From Rhodopseudomonas palustris (GTDB taxonomy: Bacteria; Pseudomonadota; Alphaproteobacteria; Rhizobiales; Xanthobacteraceae): a stretch of 64,000 bases of DNA. The translations under genes were made by a program, and so were the position numbers. Within the stretch, counting starts at the first letter, position 1, and each line of letters opens with the position of its first letter. The stretch is from positions 22,557 to 86,556 of the forward strand of contig JACRJB010000043.1 in the NCBI GenBank assembly GCA_016215605.1, written 5' to 3'. Below are positions 30,566-39,798 of this stretch, one piece after another. Below the pieces are notes generated by a model. It had not been told where the DNA came from. It did no database searches and saw nothing but the letters and a program-made list of their open reading frames with translations.

Positions 30566-31267
30566 ATGGCCTCACGCCCCTCATCGACGGCGGCCTCTCC
30601 GCCGGACGCCGCCGACAAGGCCGCGGCCCTGAAGCTCACCCCTGTTTCACGTGAAACAGAGGCGCGGCTCGAGGCGTATCTCGATCTGCTGCGGCAATGG
30701 CAGGCGAAGACCAATCTGGTCGCGCCGTCGACGCTGCCGCAACTTTGGACCCGGCACGTCGCCGATTCGTTGCAGCTGCTGCGCCTCGCGCCGACCGCGC
30801 GACGCTGGCTCGACTTCGGCAGCGGCGGCGGCTTCCCGGGCATCGTCATCGCCTGCGCGATGGCCGAGCGCGAAGGGGGCCACGTCACGCTGGTCGAGCG
30901 GATCGGCAAGAAGGCCGCGTTCCTGCGCGAGGCGCTGCGCGTCACCGGCGCGCCGGGCACAGTTATGCTCGCGGACATCGGGGATAATGTGGATAGGTTC
31001 CCACGGCCGGTGGATTGCATCACCGCCCGCGCCGTCGCTCCGCTACACCAGCTCATCAGTTTCGCCGCGCCCCTGATGGCCGAGGGCAGCCAGGCCCTGT
31101 TCCTCAAGGGCCAAGATGTAGAGGCGGAATTGACGGAAGCCACTAAGTATTGGAAGATTGAGCCCAGATTGCACGCCAGCCTGACCGGTGGACAGGGCTG
31201 GATCGTCGAACTCGACAGGATCGACCGACACGCCCCCTCCACCGCCAGCAAAGAAGCCGCGCAATGA
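30566..31267 (+). CDS. rsmG: 16S rRNA (guanine-527-N7)-methyltransferase
   Basis: RsmG (GidB) methylates G527 of 16S rRNA; its loss gives low-level streptomycin resistance in many bacteria. The 233-residue protein shows LRQWQAKTNLVAPSTL, the SAM-binding WLDFGSGGGFPGIVIA and the ITARAVAPLHQLISF motif. The N-terminal 30 residues include a segment (PVSRETEARLEAYL) encoded by an intact parS site at 30643-30658. Its stop overlaps the parA start as ATGA. Confidence 0.97.
   Translation: MASRPSSTAASPPDAADKAAALKLTPVSRETEARLEAYLDLLRQWQAKTNLVAPSTLPQLWTRHVADSLQLLRLAPTARRWLDFGSGGGFPGIVIACAMAEREGGHVTLVERIGKKAAFLREALRVTGAPGTVMLADIGDNVDRFPRPVDCITARAVAPLHQLISFAAPLMAEGSQALFLKGQDVEAELTEATKYWKIEPRLHASLTGGQGWIVELDRIDRHAPSTASKEAAQ
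30643..30658. promoter_or_regulatory. parS site 4 (inside rsmG)
   Basis: An exact TGTTTCACGTGAAACA lies within the rsmG coding sequence near codons 26-31, where it encodes the residues around VSRE. It is 0.6 kb before parA. Confidence 0.95.
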
Positions 31268-32118
31268 CCGTGATTGATCAAATATTTCAAGGGGATAGGG
31301 CCGTGACCGAGCCTGGACGCCCACGCATCATCGCGCTCGCCAACCAAAAGGGCGGCGTCGGCAAGACCACCACGGCGATCAATCTCGGCACCGCGCTGGC
31401 CGCCATCGGCGAGCGGGTGCTGATCGTCGATCTCGATCCGCAGGGCAATGCCTCGACCGGCCTCGGCATCGACCGCCGCGACCGCAACTGTTCGACCTAC
31501 GACGTGCTGGCCGGCGAAGCGCCGCTGCGCGATGCGGTTGTCGCGACCGCGGTGCCCCGGTTGCACATCGCCGCGTCAACGATGGATCTGTCCGGTCTCG
31601 AACTCGAACTCGGCCACACCCGCGACCGCGCCTTCCGGCTGCGCGATGCGATCGCCGTGCTCAACAAGGACGTCGATCCGCCGCTCGACTACACCTATGT
31701 GCTGATCGACTGCCCGCCGTCGCTGAACCTGCTGACGGTCAACGCGATGGCGGCATCGGACGCGATCCTGGTGCCGCTGCAGTGCGAGTTCTTCGCGCTC
31801 GAAGGTCTGTCGCAATTGCTGCAGACGGTGGAGCAGGTGCGCTCGACGCTCAATCCGGAGCTGACCATCCACGGCATCGTGCTGACGATGTTCGACAGCC
31901 GCAACAATCTGTCGAGCCAGGTCGTCGCCGACGTTCGCCAGTTCATGGGCAAGAAGGTCTACGACACCATGATCCCGCGCAACGTGCGGATCTCGGAAGC
32001 GCCGAGCTACGGCAAGCCGGTGCTGGTCTACGATCTGAAATGCGTCGGCAGCGAAGCCTATCTGAAGCTCGCCACCGAAGTGATCCAGCGCGAGCGCGAG
32101 CTCCGCACCACGCATTGA
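31264..32118 (+). CDS. parA: Chromosome partitioning ATPase ParA
   Basis: ParA drives segregation of ParB-parS complexes from the origin. The 284-residue protein has the deviant Walker A KGGVGKTTTAINLG, LIVDLDPQGNASTGLGI (switch I/Walker A') and LIDCPPSLNLLTVNAM (Walker B). No N-terminal helix-turn-helix is present, as expected of chromosomal ParA. The ATG at 31264 overlaps rsmG; a downstream GTG at 31303 (VTEPGRPRI) is an alternative. parB follows after 219 bases containing repeats. Confidence 0.98.
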   Translation: MTVIDQIFQGDRAVTEPGRPRIIALANQKGGVGKTTTAINLGTALAAIGERVLIVDLDPQGNASTGLGIDRRDRNCSTYDVLAGEAPLRDAVVATAVPRLHIAASTMDLSGLELELGHTRDRAFRLRDAIAVLNKDVDPPLDYTYVLIDCPPSLNLLTVNAMAASDAILVPLQCEFFALEGLSQLLQTVEQVRSTLNPELTIHGIVLTMFDSRNNLSSQVVADVRQFMGKKVYDTMIPRNVRISEAPSYGKPVLVYDLKCVGSEAYLKLATEVIQRERELRTTH

Positions 32119-32142
32119 GGCGATGCTTCGTCAAGCCGACCG

Positions 32143-32273
32143 TAGGGTGGGCGAAGCGAAGCGTGCCCACGCGCTGATCGAAGCCTGTTCCGTCATTGCG
32201 AGCGGAGCGAAGCAATCCAGGGCCACGCGACGAAGCTGGATTGCTTCGTCGGCTTCGCCTCCTCGCAATGACG
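32143..32273. repeat. Inverted repeats between parA and parB (family F)
   Basis: A short unit TAGGGTGGGCGAAGCGAAGC (32143 on) ends in GTGCCCAC. A longer unit then pairs CGTCATTGCGAGCGGAGCGA...AATCCAG (from 32191) with CTGGATTGCTTCGTCGGCTTCGCC...GCAATGACG (to 32273). It splits an otherwise tight parAB operon and may reduce or separate parB expression. Confidence 0.82.
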
Positions 32274-32337
32274 ATGCGGACTAACAACTTTCTGTCCACC
32301 AGTGCGGAGTAACGACGTGAATCCAAGGGAGCTGGCG

Positions 32338-33228
32338 ATGGCCGACGAGCACCGTTCGCGACTGGGGCGCGGGCTGGCGAGTCTGATCGGGGATGTCGGC
32401 GGCGAAGCCGCGCATGTCGAGCGGCCGCGCGGCCAGCGCAAGGTGCCGATCGAATTCATCAAGGCCAATCCGCGCAACCCGCGCCGCACCTTCTCCGACG
32501 CCGAGCTGAGCGAGCTCACCGATTCGATCAAGCAGCACGGCGTGATCCAGCCGATCGTGGTGCGCCCGGTCAAGGGCGCGCAGGATCGCTACGAGATCAT
32601 CGCCGGCGAACGGCGCTGGCGCGCGGCGCAGCGCGCCGGTCTGCACGAAGTGCCGATCGTGCCGGTGGACGTCAGCGACGCGCTCGCGCTCGAGATCGCG
32701 ATCGTCGAGAACGTGCAGCGCGAGGATCTCAACCCGCTCGAAGAGGCGCAGGGCTATCACGCGCTCGCCAACGAGTTCAAACGCAGCCAGGAAGACATTG
32801 CGAAGATCGTCGGCAAGAGCCGCAGCCATGTCGCCAACATGATGCGGCTGACCAAGCTGCCGGAGGACGTGCTGGCGCTGATCGCGGCGGGCCAGCTGTC
32901 CGCCGGTCACGCCCGCGCGCTGATCGGCGTGCCCGATCCCTCCGCGGCCGCCAAGCGGATCGTCGCCGAAGGCCTCAACGTCCGGCAGACCGAAGCGCTG
33001 GCGCACGACGAGGGCGTGCCGGAGCGCAAGCCGCAGAAGCCGCGCGCCTCCGCCGCCGCGAAGCCGGCGAAGGACGCCGACACGCTGGCGCTGGAAAAGC
33101 GCGTCAGCGACGCGCTCGGCATGAAGGTGACGATCGACGACCGTGACGGCACCGGCTCGCTGCAAATCCGCTACGCCGACCTCGATCAGCTCGACGACAT
33201 CATCCGAAGGCTGGAAGCGGGCGGTTAG
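32338..33228 (+). CDS. parB: Chromosome partitioning protein ParB
   Basis: ParB binds parS, spreads along DNA as a CTP-dependent clamp and recruits ParA. The 296-residue protein starts MADEHRSRLGRGLASLIGD. It has the CTP-binding ParB/Srx domain (HGVIQPIVVRP, GERRWRAAQRAG, ENVQREDLNPLEEAQGY), the parS-reading HTH (IGKSRSHVANMMRLTKLP region) and a C-terminal dimer domain. ATG 32338 with AGGGAG eight bases before is preferred to 32302. Four parS-like sites lie 1.7-4.4 kb upstream. Confidence 0.97.
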   Translation: MADEHRSRLGRGLASLIGDVGGEAAHVERPRGQRKVPIEFIKANPRNPRRTFSDAELSELTDSIKQHGVIQPIVVRPVKGAQDRYEIIAGERRWRAAQRAGLHEVPIVPVDVSDALALEIAIVENVQREDLNPLEEAQGYHALANEFKRSQEDIAKIVGKSRSHVANMMRLTKLPEDVLALIAAGQLSAGHARALIGVPDPSAAAKRIVAEGLNVRQTEALAHDEGVPERKPQKPRASAAAKPAKDADTLALEKRVSDALGMKVTIDDRDGTGSLQIRYADLDQLDDIIRRLEAGG

Positions 33229-33260
33229 TTGAAGTTGTTAGTTGGCGCCTTGAACGCCAG

Positions 33261-33426
33261 CCTCTCGTTCGTCATTCCGGGGCGCGCAGCGCAGCTGCGC
33301 GAACCCGGAATCCATAACCACTGCCGTCAATAGTTCGTCATTCACCGCCGTGCGCTCTCACCAGCGACGGGAGTATGGATTCCGGGTTCGCCGCTGCGCG
33401 GCGCCCCGGAATGACGAACGAGAGGG
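33261..33426. repeat. Long paired inverted repeat, family C
   Basis: CCTCTCGTTCGTCATTCCGG...GAACCCGGAATC is mirrored by GATTCCGGGTTC...CCGGAATGACGAACGAGAGG, arms of about 50 bases spanning 166 bases in the parB-holA convergent gap. Same family as the 9.5 kb copy. Confidence 0.88.
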
Positions 33427-33489
33427 TTACTGTGTCGCAAGTCAAGCGGGGGCTTGCTGTGCTCAGTGGCAACGCACGGATGATACCAA

Positions 33490-34518
33490 CTAACCCCTTC
33501 GCCGCGCGTTCACCGCGATCGACAGCAGGGTGCGTTGGGCGATGGCGGCGCCGAGGGTGGCCTGTCGCCTTGTGTCGAGGGCGGCGGTGGCGAGTTGATC
33601 GATGATCTGCGCCAGCCGCGGCGTCGGCAGATTGCGCAGTGCGGTTTCGGCCGCGGTCTTGCGTGAGAAGTGCAGGCGCGGAAAGCCGCTGTCGAGCGCG
33701 GTCGCGGCCGGGGTGCCGGCTTCGACCGCCAGGCTGGTCTTGTGCAGGAATGCGGCGTGGCGCTGCGCGGCCAGAATGATCTGCCCCGGATAGGTGCCGG
33801 CTACCATCGCCTTGGCGAATTCGCTTTCGACGATCTGCGGCTTGCCGGAAAACGCGGCGTCGACGATGACGTCGAGTTTGAGGTCCGAGGCATCCGAGAC
33901 GCAGGCCATCACGTCGTCGAGCGTGATCTCGCCCTGGCCGTGCGCATACAATGCGAGCTTGCGCACCTCGTTGCGCGAGGCCTGGCGGTCGCCGCCGAGC
34001 AGCGTCATCAGCACGGCGCGGGCATCGCGGCCGATCTGCAGCTGCGAGGCGCGGAGTTCGTCGTCGATCAGCTTGGCGAGATCGGCCTCGGCGTCCGGAT
34101 AGCAGCCGATCGCGACCGCGCTCGCGGCTTTCTCGCAGGCCTTGCGCAGCGCATTGTCCGGCTTGATGTCGCCGGCCTCGATCACGATCCGGCATTCCTT
34201 CGGCGGCGTGGCGGCGAGCGTCTCGACGCCCGCGACGAAACTGCGCGAGCCGGCGCGCACGCGGATCGCACGGCGGCCGCCGAACATCGGAATCGCCAGC
34301 GCCTCGTCGACCAGCCGCGACGGCTCGGAGGCGAGTTCGTCGCCGTCGAGCCGCACCAGCGCGAACGGGTCGTTGGGATCGTCGAGCGCCGAGGCGATCA
34401 GCGCGTCGGCGCGTTCCCGCACCAGGCCGGCGTCGGGGCCGTACAGCAGGATGATCGGCCGCGCCGCATCCGGCCGGGCCAAAAAGGACGTGGCGTCTCT
34501 GCCGCGCAGCGCGACCAT
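33490..34518 (-). CDS. holA: DNA polymerase III delta subunit
   Basis: HolA is the clamp-loader subunit that opens the beta clamp. The 342-residue protein contains IILLYGPDAGLVRERADALI, VRLDGDEL, VIEAGDIKPDNALRKACEKA and the helical C-terminal collar (LPTPRLAQIIDQLATAALDTRR). The start is ATG 34518 (MVALRGRDA); the frame runs open to 35046, but that stretch is lptE read out of frame. It lies 47 bases after lptE on the same strand, the common leuS-lptE-holA order. Confidence 0.95.
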   Translation of the reverse strand: MVALRGRDATSFLARPDAARPIILLYGPDAGLVRERADALIASALDDPNDPFALVRLDGDELASEPSRLVDEALAIPMFGGRRAIRVRAGSRSFVAGVETLAATPPKECRIVIEAGDIKPDNALRKACEKAASAVAIGCYPDAEADLAKLIDDELRASQLQIGRDARAVLMTLLGGDRQASRNEVRKLALYAHGQGEITLDDVMACVSDASDLKLDVIVDAAFSGKPQIVESEFAKAMVAGTYPGQIILAAQRHAAFLHKTSLAVEAGTPAATALDSGFPRLHFSRKTAAETALRNLPTPRLAQIIDQLATAALDTRRQATLGAAIAQRTLLSIAVNARRRG

Positions 34519-34565
34519 GGCGAACTCACACCGGCGATGGGGCGCGACCGGCCCGCACGATCGTC

Positions 34566-35105
34566 TCAGATGCCGGCGTAGAAGAACGATGCCAGCCGGG
34601 TGTTGATGTTGTCGGCGATTTCCTGCGCGGCGCGGTCTTCGGCGTCGCGGCCGGCGCGGGTCCTGGCGAAGCGCTGGGTCTGGCCGGGGATGTCGTATTC
34701 GACGCGCGAGAAGGTGTTGCCGGACATCACCACCTTGCCGGTGGCGATTTCGGTCAGCTTGTAGTTGGCGTCGATGCCGTAATTCTCGATCGTCGGCAGC
34801 GCGGTGTTGGGGTCGACGATCAGCGACGAGCGCTGGCTGGTGATGTTCAGATCCAGCGTGTACAGCGGCGGCGCGCCGGTGGCGCTGCCGTACATCTTGA
34901 ACATCAGCGCGTTGCGGATCTCGACGCCGATCCGGGCGTTGCGCGAGCCGTTCGGAACCTTGAGCGGCGGCACCTCGACGGCGGCGAGCTTGTCGCGCAG
35001 CGCCGGCGAGCCGTCGCCGCGGTCGGCGTACATCGGCTGGAAGCATCCGGCGAGCGGCGCCGCCAGCACCGCGGCGAGCGCAAGCTTCGCGAAAACCCTC
35101 AGCAT
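34566..35105 (-). CDS. lptE: LPS-assembly lipoprotein LptE
   Basis: LptE plugs the LptD outer-membrane channel that exports lipopolysaccharide. The 179-residue precursor from ATG 35105 (MLRVFAKLALAAVLAAPLAGC) has a lipoprotein signal with lipobox LAGC, cysteine 21. The body shows VEVPPLK, IRNALMFKMYG and SQRSSLIVD. The 35126 start would overlap leuS and add 7 residues before the signal. It lies 7 bases after the leuS stop, so it is in the same transcript. Confidence 0.9.
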   Translation of the reverse strand: MLRVFAKLALAAVLAAPLAGCFQPMYADRGDGSPALRDKLAAVEVPPLKVPNGSRNARIGVEIRNALMFKMYGSATGAPPLYTLDLNITSQRSSLIVDPNTALPTIENYGIDANYKLTEIATGKVVMSGNTFSRVEYDIPGQTQRFARTRAGRDAEDRAAQEIADNINTRLASFFYAGI

Positions 35106-35112
35106 TGCGGGC

Positions 35113-37731
35113 CTAACCGACGACATTCACGATCCTCTGCGGCACCACGATCACCTTGCGGACGGGCTTGCCGTCCAGCGCCTGTCTTACCGCATCGAGG
35201 GCCAAAACGGCAGCCTCAATTTCCGGGTTCTTGGCGTCCCTGGCCACCGTGACCTCTCCGCGCTTCTTGCCGTTGACCTGCACCGGCAGCGTGATGCTGT
35301 CTTCGACCAGCAAATCGCGTTCGATTTGCGGCCAGAGCGCCTCGGACACCAGGCCGGGCTGGCCCAGCGCCGCCCAGCATTCCTCGGCCAGATGCGGCAT
35401 CATCGGGTGAAACAGTTGAACAAGGATGACCGCGGCTTCGCGAATCGCCCAGGCCGAATCCGGGGAGGGGGTGCCCGGCTTGGCCAGCGCCTCGCCGAGG
35501 CTGTTGGCGAATTCCCGGATGTGGGCCAGCGAGACGTTGAAGGCGAGCCGCTCGATGCCGTTCAGCACCTTGTCGAGCGCGCCGTGGGCGGCCTTGCGGA
35601 CCGCCAGCGCGTCCGGCCCGAACGTCGCCGGCCGCTCGGCCGGGGCCGCGATCGCTGCGGCGTCGCCCACCATCCGCCACAGCCGCTGCACGAAGCGTGA
35701 GGCGCCCTTGACGCCTTCCTCGCTCCAGATCACGTCGCGGTCCGGCGGCGAGTCGGACAGCATGAACCAGCGCGCGGTATCGGCGCCGTAGGTCCCGATG
35801 ATGTCGTCGGGATCGACGGTGTTGCGCTTGGACTTCGACATCTTCTCGATCGGGCCGATCTCGACCGGCGTGCCGCCGGCGAGCAGTGTCGCTTTCCGGC
35901 CGTCGCCCTCGGCGACGATCGCGACTTCGGCCGGCGAGGCGTAGTGGCCGTCGGCGGTGCGGTAGGTCTCGTGCACCACCATGCCCTGGGTGAACATGCC
36001 GCGGAACGGCTCGTCCAGGCCGAGATGGCCGGTGGCCTTCATGGCCCGGGTGAAGAACCGGCTGTAGAGCAGATGCAGGATCGCGTGCTCGACGCCGCCG
36101 ATATACTGATCGACCGGCAGCATCCGGTTGACGACGTCCGGCGTGGTCGGCGCGGTCTCGTTCCACGGATCGGTGAAGCGCGCGAAGTACCAGGACGAAT
36201 CCACGAAGGTGTCCATGGTGTCGGTTTCGCGCTGCGCCTTAGCCCCGCATTGCGGGCAGGCGACGTGCTTCCAGGTCGGGTGATGGTCGAGCGCGTTGCC
36301 GGGCTTGTCGAACGACACGTCCTCCGGCAGTACCACCGGCAGGTCCTTGTCCGGCACCGGCACGACGCCGCAGACCTCGCAATGGATCACCGGGATCGGG
36401 CAGCCCCAATAGCGCTGCCGCGAGATGCCCCAGTCGCGCAGGCGGAAGTTCACCTTGCGCTCGCCGACCGGCGCATTGCCGAGCGTCGCGGTCTCGAGCC
36501 GCTTGGCGACCTCTTCCTTGGCGTCGGCGATCGTCATGCCGTCGAGGAAGCGCGAATTGATCATCCGGCCGTCGCCGTCATAGGCCTCGTCGGTGATGAC
36601 GAAGCTCTTCGGGTCCTGGCCCTCGGGGCACACCACCGGCGTATTGCCGAGTTGGTACTTGTTGACGAAGTCGAGGTCGCGCTGGTCGTGCGCCGGGCAG
36701 CCGAAGATCGCGCCGGTGCCGTATTCCATCAGCACGAAATTCGCCACATAGACCGGGATCTGCCAGCTCGGGTCGAACGGATGCACGGCGCGGATGCCGG
36801 TGTCGATGCCCTGCTTCTCGGCGGTGTCGATCTCGGCCTGCGCGGTGCCGCGCTTCTTGCACTCCTCGACGAAGGCCGCGATCTTCGGATCCTTGGCGGC
36901 CGCCGCCTGCGCCAGCGGATGATCCGCGGCGATCGCCATGAATTTGGCGCCGAACAGCGTGTCGGGCCGCGTGGTGAAGATCTTCAGCTCGGTCTCGCCC
37001 GCCGGGGTCGTCGCTGCATCCAGGGCGAACCGCACCAGCATGCCCTCCGAGCGGCCGATCCAGTTGCGCTGCATCAGCCGGACCTTGTCGGGCCAGCGGT
37101 CGAGCGTCTCCAGCGCGTCGAGCAGGTCCTGCGCGTAGCGGGTGATCTTGAACACCCACTGGTTCATCTCGCGCAGCTCGATGACGGCGCCGGAGCGCCA
37201 GCCGCGGCCGTCGATCACCTGCTCGTTGGCCAGCACGGTCATGTCGACCGGGTCCCAATTGAGCTTGCGGGTTTCCCGCTCGGCGAGGCCGGCCTTGAGG
37301 AAATCCAGGAACATCTTCTGCTGGTGCTTGTAGTAGCGCGGGTCGCAGGTCGCGAATTCTCGCGCCCAGTCGAGCGACAGCCCCATGGTCTGGAGCTGCT
37401 TCTTCATCGCCGCGATGTTGTCGTAGGTCCAGGCCTTCGGCGCGACCTTGCGCTCGATCGCGGCGTTCTCGGCCGGCAGGCCGAACGCGTCCCAGCCCAT
37501 CGGATGCAGCACGTTGTGGCCGCGCGCCCGCATCGTCCGCGCCACCACGTCGCCCATGGTGTAGTTGCGGACGTGCCCCATGTGGATCCGCCCGGACGGA
37601 TAGGGAAACATCTCGAGCACGTAATACTTTGGGCGCGGGTCGTTGTTCTGGGTGGCGAAGATCTTCGCCTCGTCCCATTTCGCCTGCCATTTCGGCTCGG
37701 ATTCGCGGGCGTTGTAACGTTCGTTGCTCAT
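35113..37731 (-). CDS. leuS: Leucyl-tRNA synthetase
   Basis: LeuS charges tRNA-Leu. The 872-residue class-I enzyme has the HIGH-type motif [13 protein letters not shown], the CP1 editing domain (with [12 protein letters not shown]), a zinc-like cysteine region (CEVCG, CPQCG) and [12 protein letters not shown]. The C-terminal [11 protein letters not shown] domain is complete. It starts at ATG 37731 and leads leuS-lptE-holA on the minus strand. Confidence 0.99.
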   Translation of the reverse strand: MSNERYNARESEPKWQAKWDEAKIFATQNNDPRPKYYVLEMFPYPSGRIHMGHVRNYTMGDVVARTMRARGHNVLHPMGWDAFGLPAENAAIERKVAPKAWTYDNIAAMKKQLQTMGLSLDWAREFATCDPRYYKHQQKMFLDFLKAGLAERETRKLNWDPVDMTVLANEQVIDGRGWRSGAVIELREMNQWVFKITRYAQDLLDALETLDRWPDKVRLMQRNWIGRSEGMLVRFALDAATTPAGETELKIFTTRPDTLFGAKFMAIAADHPLAQAAAAKDPKIAAFVEECKKRGTAQAEIDTAEKQGIDTGIRAVHPFDPSWQIPVYVANFVLMEYGTGAIFGCPAHDQRDLDFVNKYQLGNTPVVCPEGQDPKSFVITDEAYDGDGRMINSRFLDGMTIADAKEEVAKRLETATLGNAPVGERKVNFRLRDWGISRQRYWGCPIPVIHCEVCGVVPVPDKDLPVVLPEDVSFDKPGNALDHHPTWKHVACPQCGAKAQRETDTMDTFVDSSWYFARFTDPWNETAPTTPDVVNRMLPVDQYIGGVEHAILHLLYSRFFTRAMKATGHLGLDEPFRGMFTQGMVVHETYRTADGHYASPAEVAIVAEGDGRKATLLAGGTPVEIGPIEKMSKSKRNTVDPDDIIGTYGADTARWFMLSDSPPDRDVIWSEEGVKGASRFVQRLWRMVGDAAAIAAPAERPATFGPDALAVRKAAHGALDKVLNGIERLAFNVSLAHIREFANSLGEALAKPGTPSPDSAWAIREAAVILVQLFHPMMPHLAEECWAALGQPGLVSEALWPQIERDLLVEDSITLPVQVNGKKRGEVTVARDAKNPEIEAAVLALDAVRQALDGKPVRKVIVVPQRIVNVVG

Positions 37732-37946
37732 GGAGATCAGTCGGCCGGCCGGTTCGAGCGCTCTACAAACGGAAAAGGAGGCGCGAATGAGGTCGCAAAC
37801 CGGTGCGTTCTCAACGGGAATCCACGCCCAAGGCGCGCGGAATAGGCCACGAAACGCTGCGTCGGGTCAATGGGATGGGCGCAAATCCGGGGCCTCGCGG
37901 CGGCCGTCGCGGACCGCCCGGAACGGGCCGGGCGGAGGGCGCCGTC

Positions 37947-39623
37947 TCAGCTGGCGATCGCCATCGAGACCGGCTCGGCGGTGCGCATGAAGCCGTGTTC
38001 GACCACGGTGTTGCGGCCGCGGTGCTTGGCGGCGTAGAGCGCGGCGTCGGCGGCCTCGACCAGTTCGCTCGGCTCGGCGTTGCCGGCCGGCAGTGCCGAC
38101 GCGACGCCGACGCTGACGGTGACGCGCTGAAACACGCTGGTGCGATGCGGCACCGCCAGCCCTTCGATGGTGGCGCGGACCATTTCGCCGATCTGCAGCG
38201 CGGCGGCCGCATCGGTATTCGGCAGCAGCAGGCAGAATTCCTCGCCGCCGTAGCGCGCGGCGAAACTGCCGGTGTCGTTGGCGATCGCCGCCAGGGTCTC
38301 GCCGATCCGCGACAGGCAGGCGTCGCCCTCCGGATGGCCGTAGGTGTCGTTGAACAGCTTGAAATGGTCGACGTCGAGCATCAGCAGGGCGACGCGATGG
38401 CCGTCCTGGTGGCCGCGCATCCATTCGAAATCCAGCCGGCTCTGGAAGCCGCGGCGGTTGGCGAGCCCGCTCAGCAGATCCATCGATGCCATCACGGTCA
38501 GGCTGTTGTTGGTCGCGACCAATTCGCGTTCGCGCTGGCCGAGCTGCGCCGCCATGGCGTTGAAGGCGCGCGCCAGCGGCACGAATTCCGACGGCAGCCG
38601 CGCCCGCGTCGCGCGTGCCGACCAGTCGCCCTGGGCGAACTTCTTGGCCGTCGAGGTCAGCATCGAGATCGGCCGCACGATCAGCCGCTCCGCGGCGATC
38701 AGCGCGCCGAGCAGGACGAACAGGCAGACCAGCGCGAGCTGCAGATAGGCGGTGCGGATGTCGCGGTTGATCGCCGCCGACACCGTGCCCTCGTCCAGCG
38801 ACACCAGCAGCCGTGCATTGGTGCCCGGGATCCGCGACACCGAGAGCTTGTGGCCGGCATGGTCATAGGCGCTCTTCAGCTCGCGCGGCGGCTGCGTGGC
38901 GGCGAGCGCGAAATCGAGCGTGGCCTGGTCGAGCTTCTGGCCGATCTTGCTGCGCTCGTCGGGCGGCGTCGCCAGCACGGTGCCCTCGCCGTCGATCAGC
39001 TTCACGCTGATCCCGGGGTGGCCGGCGAGATTCGACATGATGTCCGACAGCCAATCGAGGTTCATGCCGGCGATCAGCACGGCTTCTTCGCCGCTGTCGA
39101 CCGCCGACACCGGATAGGCCGCCAGAATGGTGCCCTTGCGGCTCTGCGCTCCGATCACGAAATCGCTGACGACGAAATCGTGGCTCTCGAGGGCCCGGCG
39201 GAAATAGGCGCGCTGGCTGACGTCGGCGCCGACGAACATCGACGATGTCGAGCAATGAATGATGCCGTTGGCGTCAGCCACCGACAGCATCCGGATCGAC
39301 GGCAGATCGACGCGCAGGCTGGCGCGCAGGATGCTGCAGCTTCGGCCGACCTGCGACGCGGTGGCATGGATGTAGGCCGCCGATTTCAGCACCGCTTCGA
39401 CCGAGGAGATCACTTCGCGCTGGGCGTCGGCGGCGCGCTGCGCCAGGGTGGAGACGCTGGCGTCGACGGCGGCGATCTGGATGGCGCGGGTGTGTTCGAG
39501 CAGCCGCACCCGGTCCAGCATCAGCGGGCACACCAGAATCAGCGCGAGCACGACCAGCCGGGCGCGGATTCCAAGCAACCCCCGGAGCTTCGCTTTCTTG
39601 CGAACAATGGCGATGCGTGACAT
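37947..39623 (-). CDS. Membrane diguanylate cyclase (cache-HAMP-GGDEF)
   Basis: A 558-residue enzyme predicted to make cyclic di-GMP. It has a membrane helix at about 18-36, a periplasmic cache-type sensor region to about 270 (with a CS/STSSMF segment), a second helix near 285-305 (LVCLFVLLGALIAA), a HAMP domain (PISMLTSTAKKFAQGDWSAR) and a GGDEF domain with active site GGEEF. The position of the inhibitory RxxD motif, nine residues before GGEEF, reads DTGS, so product inhibition at that site looks lost. ATG 39623 (MSRIAIVRKK) is chosen over 39725. The signal sensed is unknown. Confidence 0.92.
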   Translation of the reverse strand: MSRIAIVRKKAKLRGLLGIRARLVVLALILVCPLMLDRVRLLEHTRAIQIAAVDASVSTLAQRAADAQREVISSVEAVLKSAAYIHATASQVGRSCSILRASLRVDLPSIRMLSVADANGIIHCSTSSMFVGADVSQRAYFRRALESHDFVVSDFVIGAQSRKGTILAAYPVSAVDSGEEAVLIAGMNLDWLSDIMSNLAGHPGISVKLIDGEGTVLATPPDERSKIGQKLDQATLDFALAATQPPRELKSAYDHAGHKLSVSRIPGTNARLLVSLDEGTVSAAINRDIRTAYLQLALVCLFVLLGALIAAERLIVRPISMLTSTAKKFAQGDWSARATRARLPSEFVPLARAFNAMAAQLGQRERELVATNNSLTVMASMDLLSGLANRRGFQSRLDFEWMRGHQDGHRVALLMLDVDHFKLFNDTYGHPEGDACLSRIGETLAAIANDTGSFAARYGGEEFCLLLPNTDAAAALQIGEMVRATIEGLAVPHRTSVFQRVTVSVGVASALPAGNAEPSELVEAADAALYAAKHRGRNTVVEHGFMRTAEPVSMAIAS

Positions 39624-39798
39624 CGTAGGACCCCTCAACCCCCGCAAACAAACTAGGCCCCAAGGGTTCAAGAACCCTTCCTCCAACTCGTTACAATTTG
39701 ATCGAAAGCCGTCCCTTGAGTGCATCCGCCGTCCGCATCGTGCCGTTTTTCCCGCGTTTTACGGGCGAAACGACCTCGCCATGTCCTGGAGAGCGGCG

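Noticed and set aside
34519..35046. N-terminal extension of holA
   Set aside because: Out-of-frame reading of lptE; HolA length is normal from ATG 34518.
35944..37845. 633-residue plus-strand open frame opposite leuS
   Set aside because: Antisense shadow of leuS; low-complexity histidine/arginine-rich translation typical of GC-rich complement reading.
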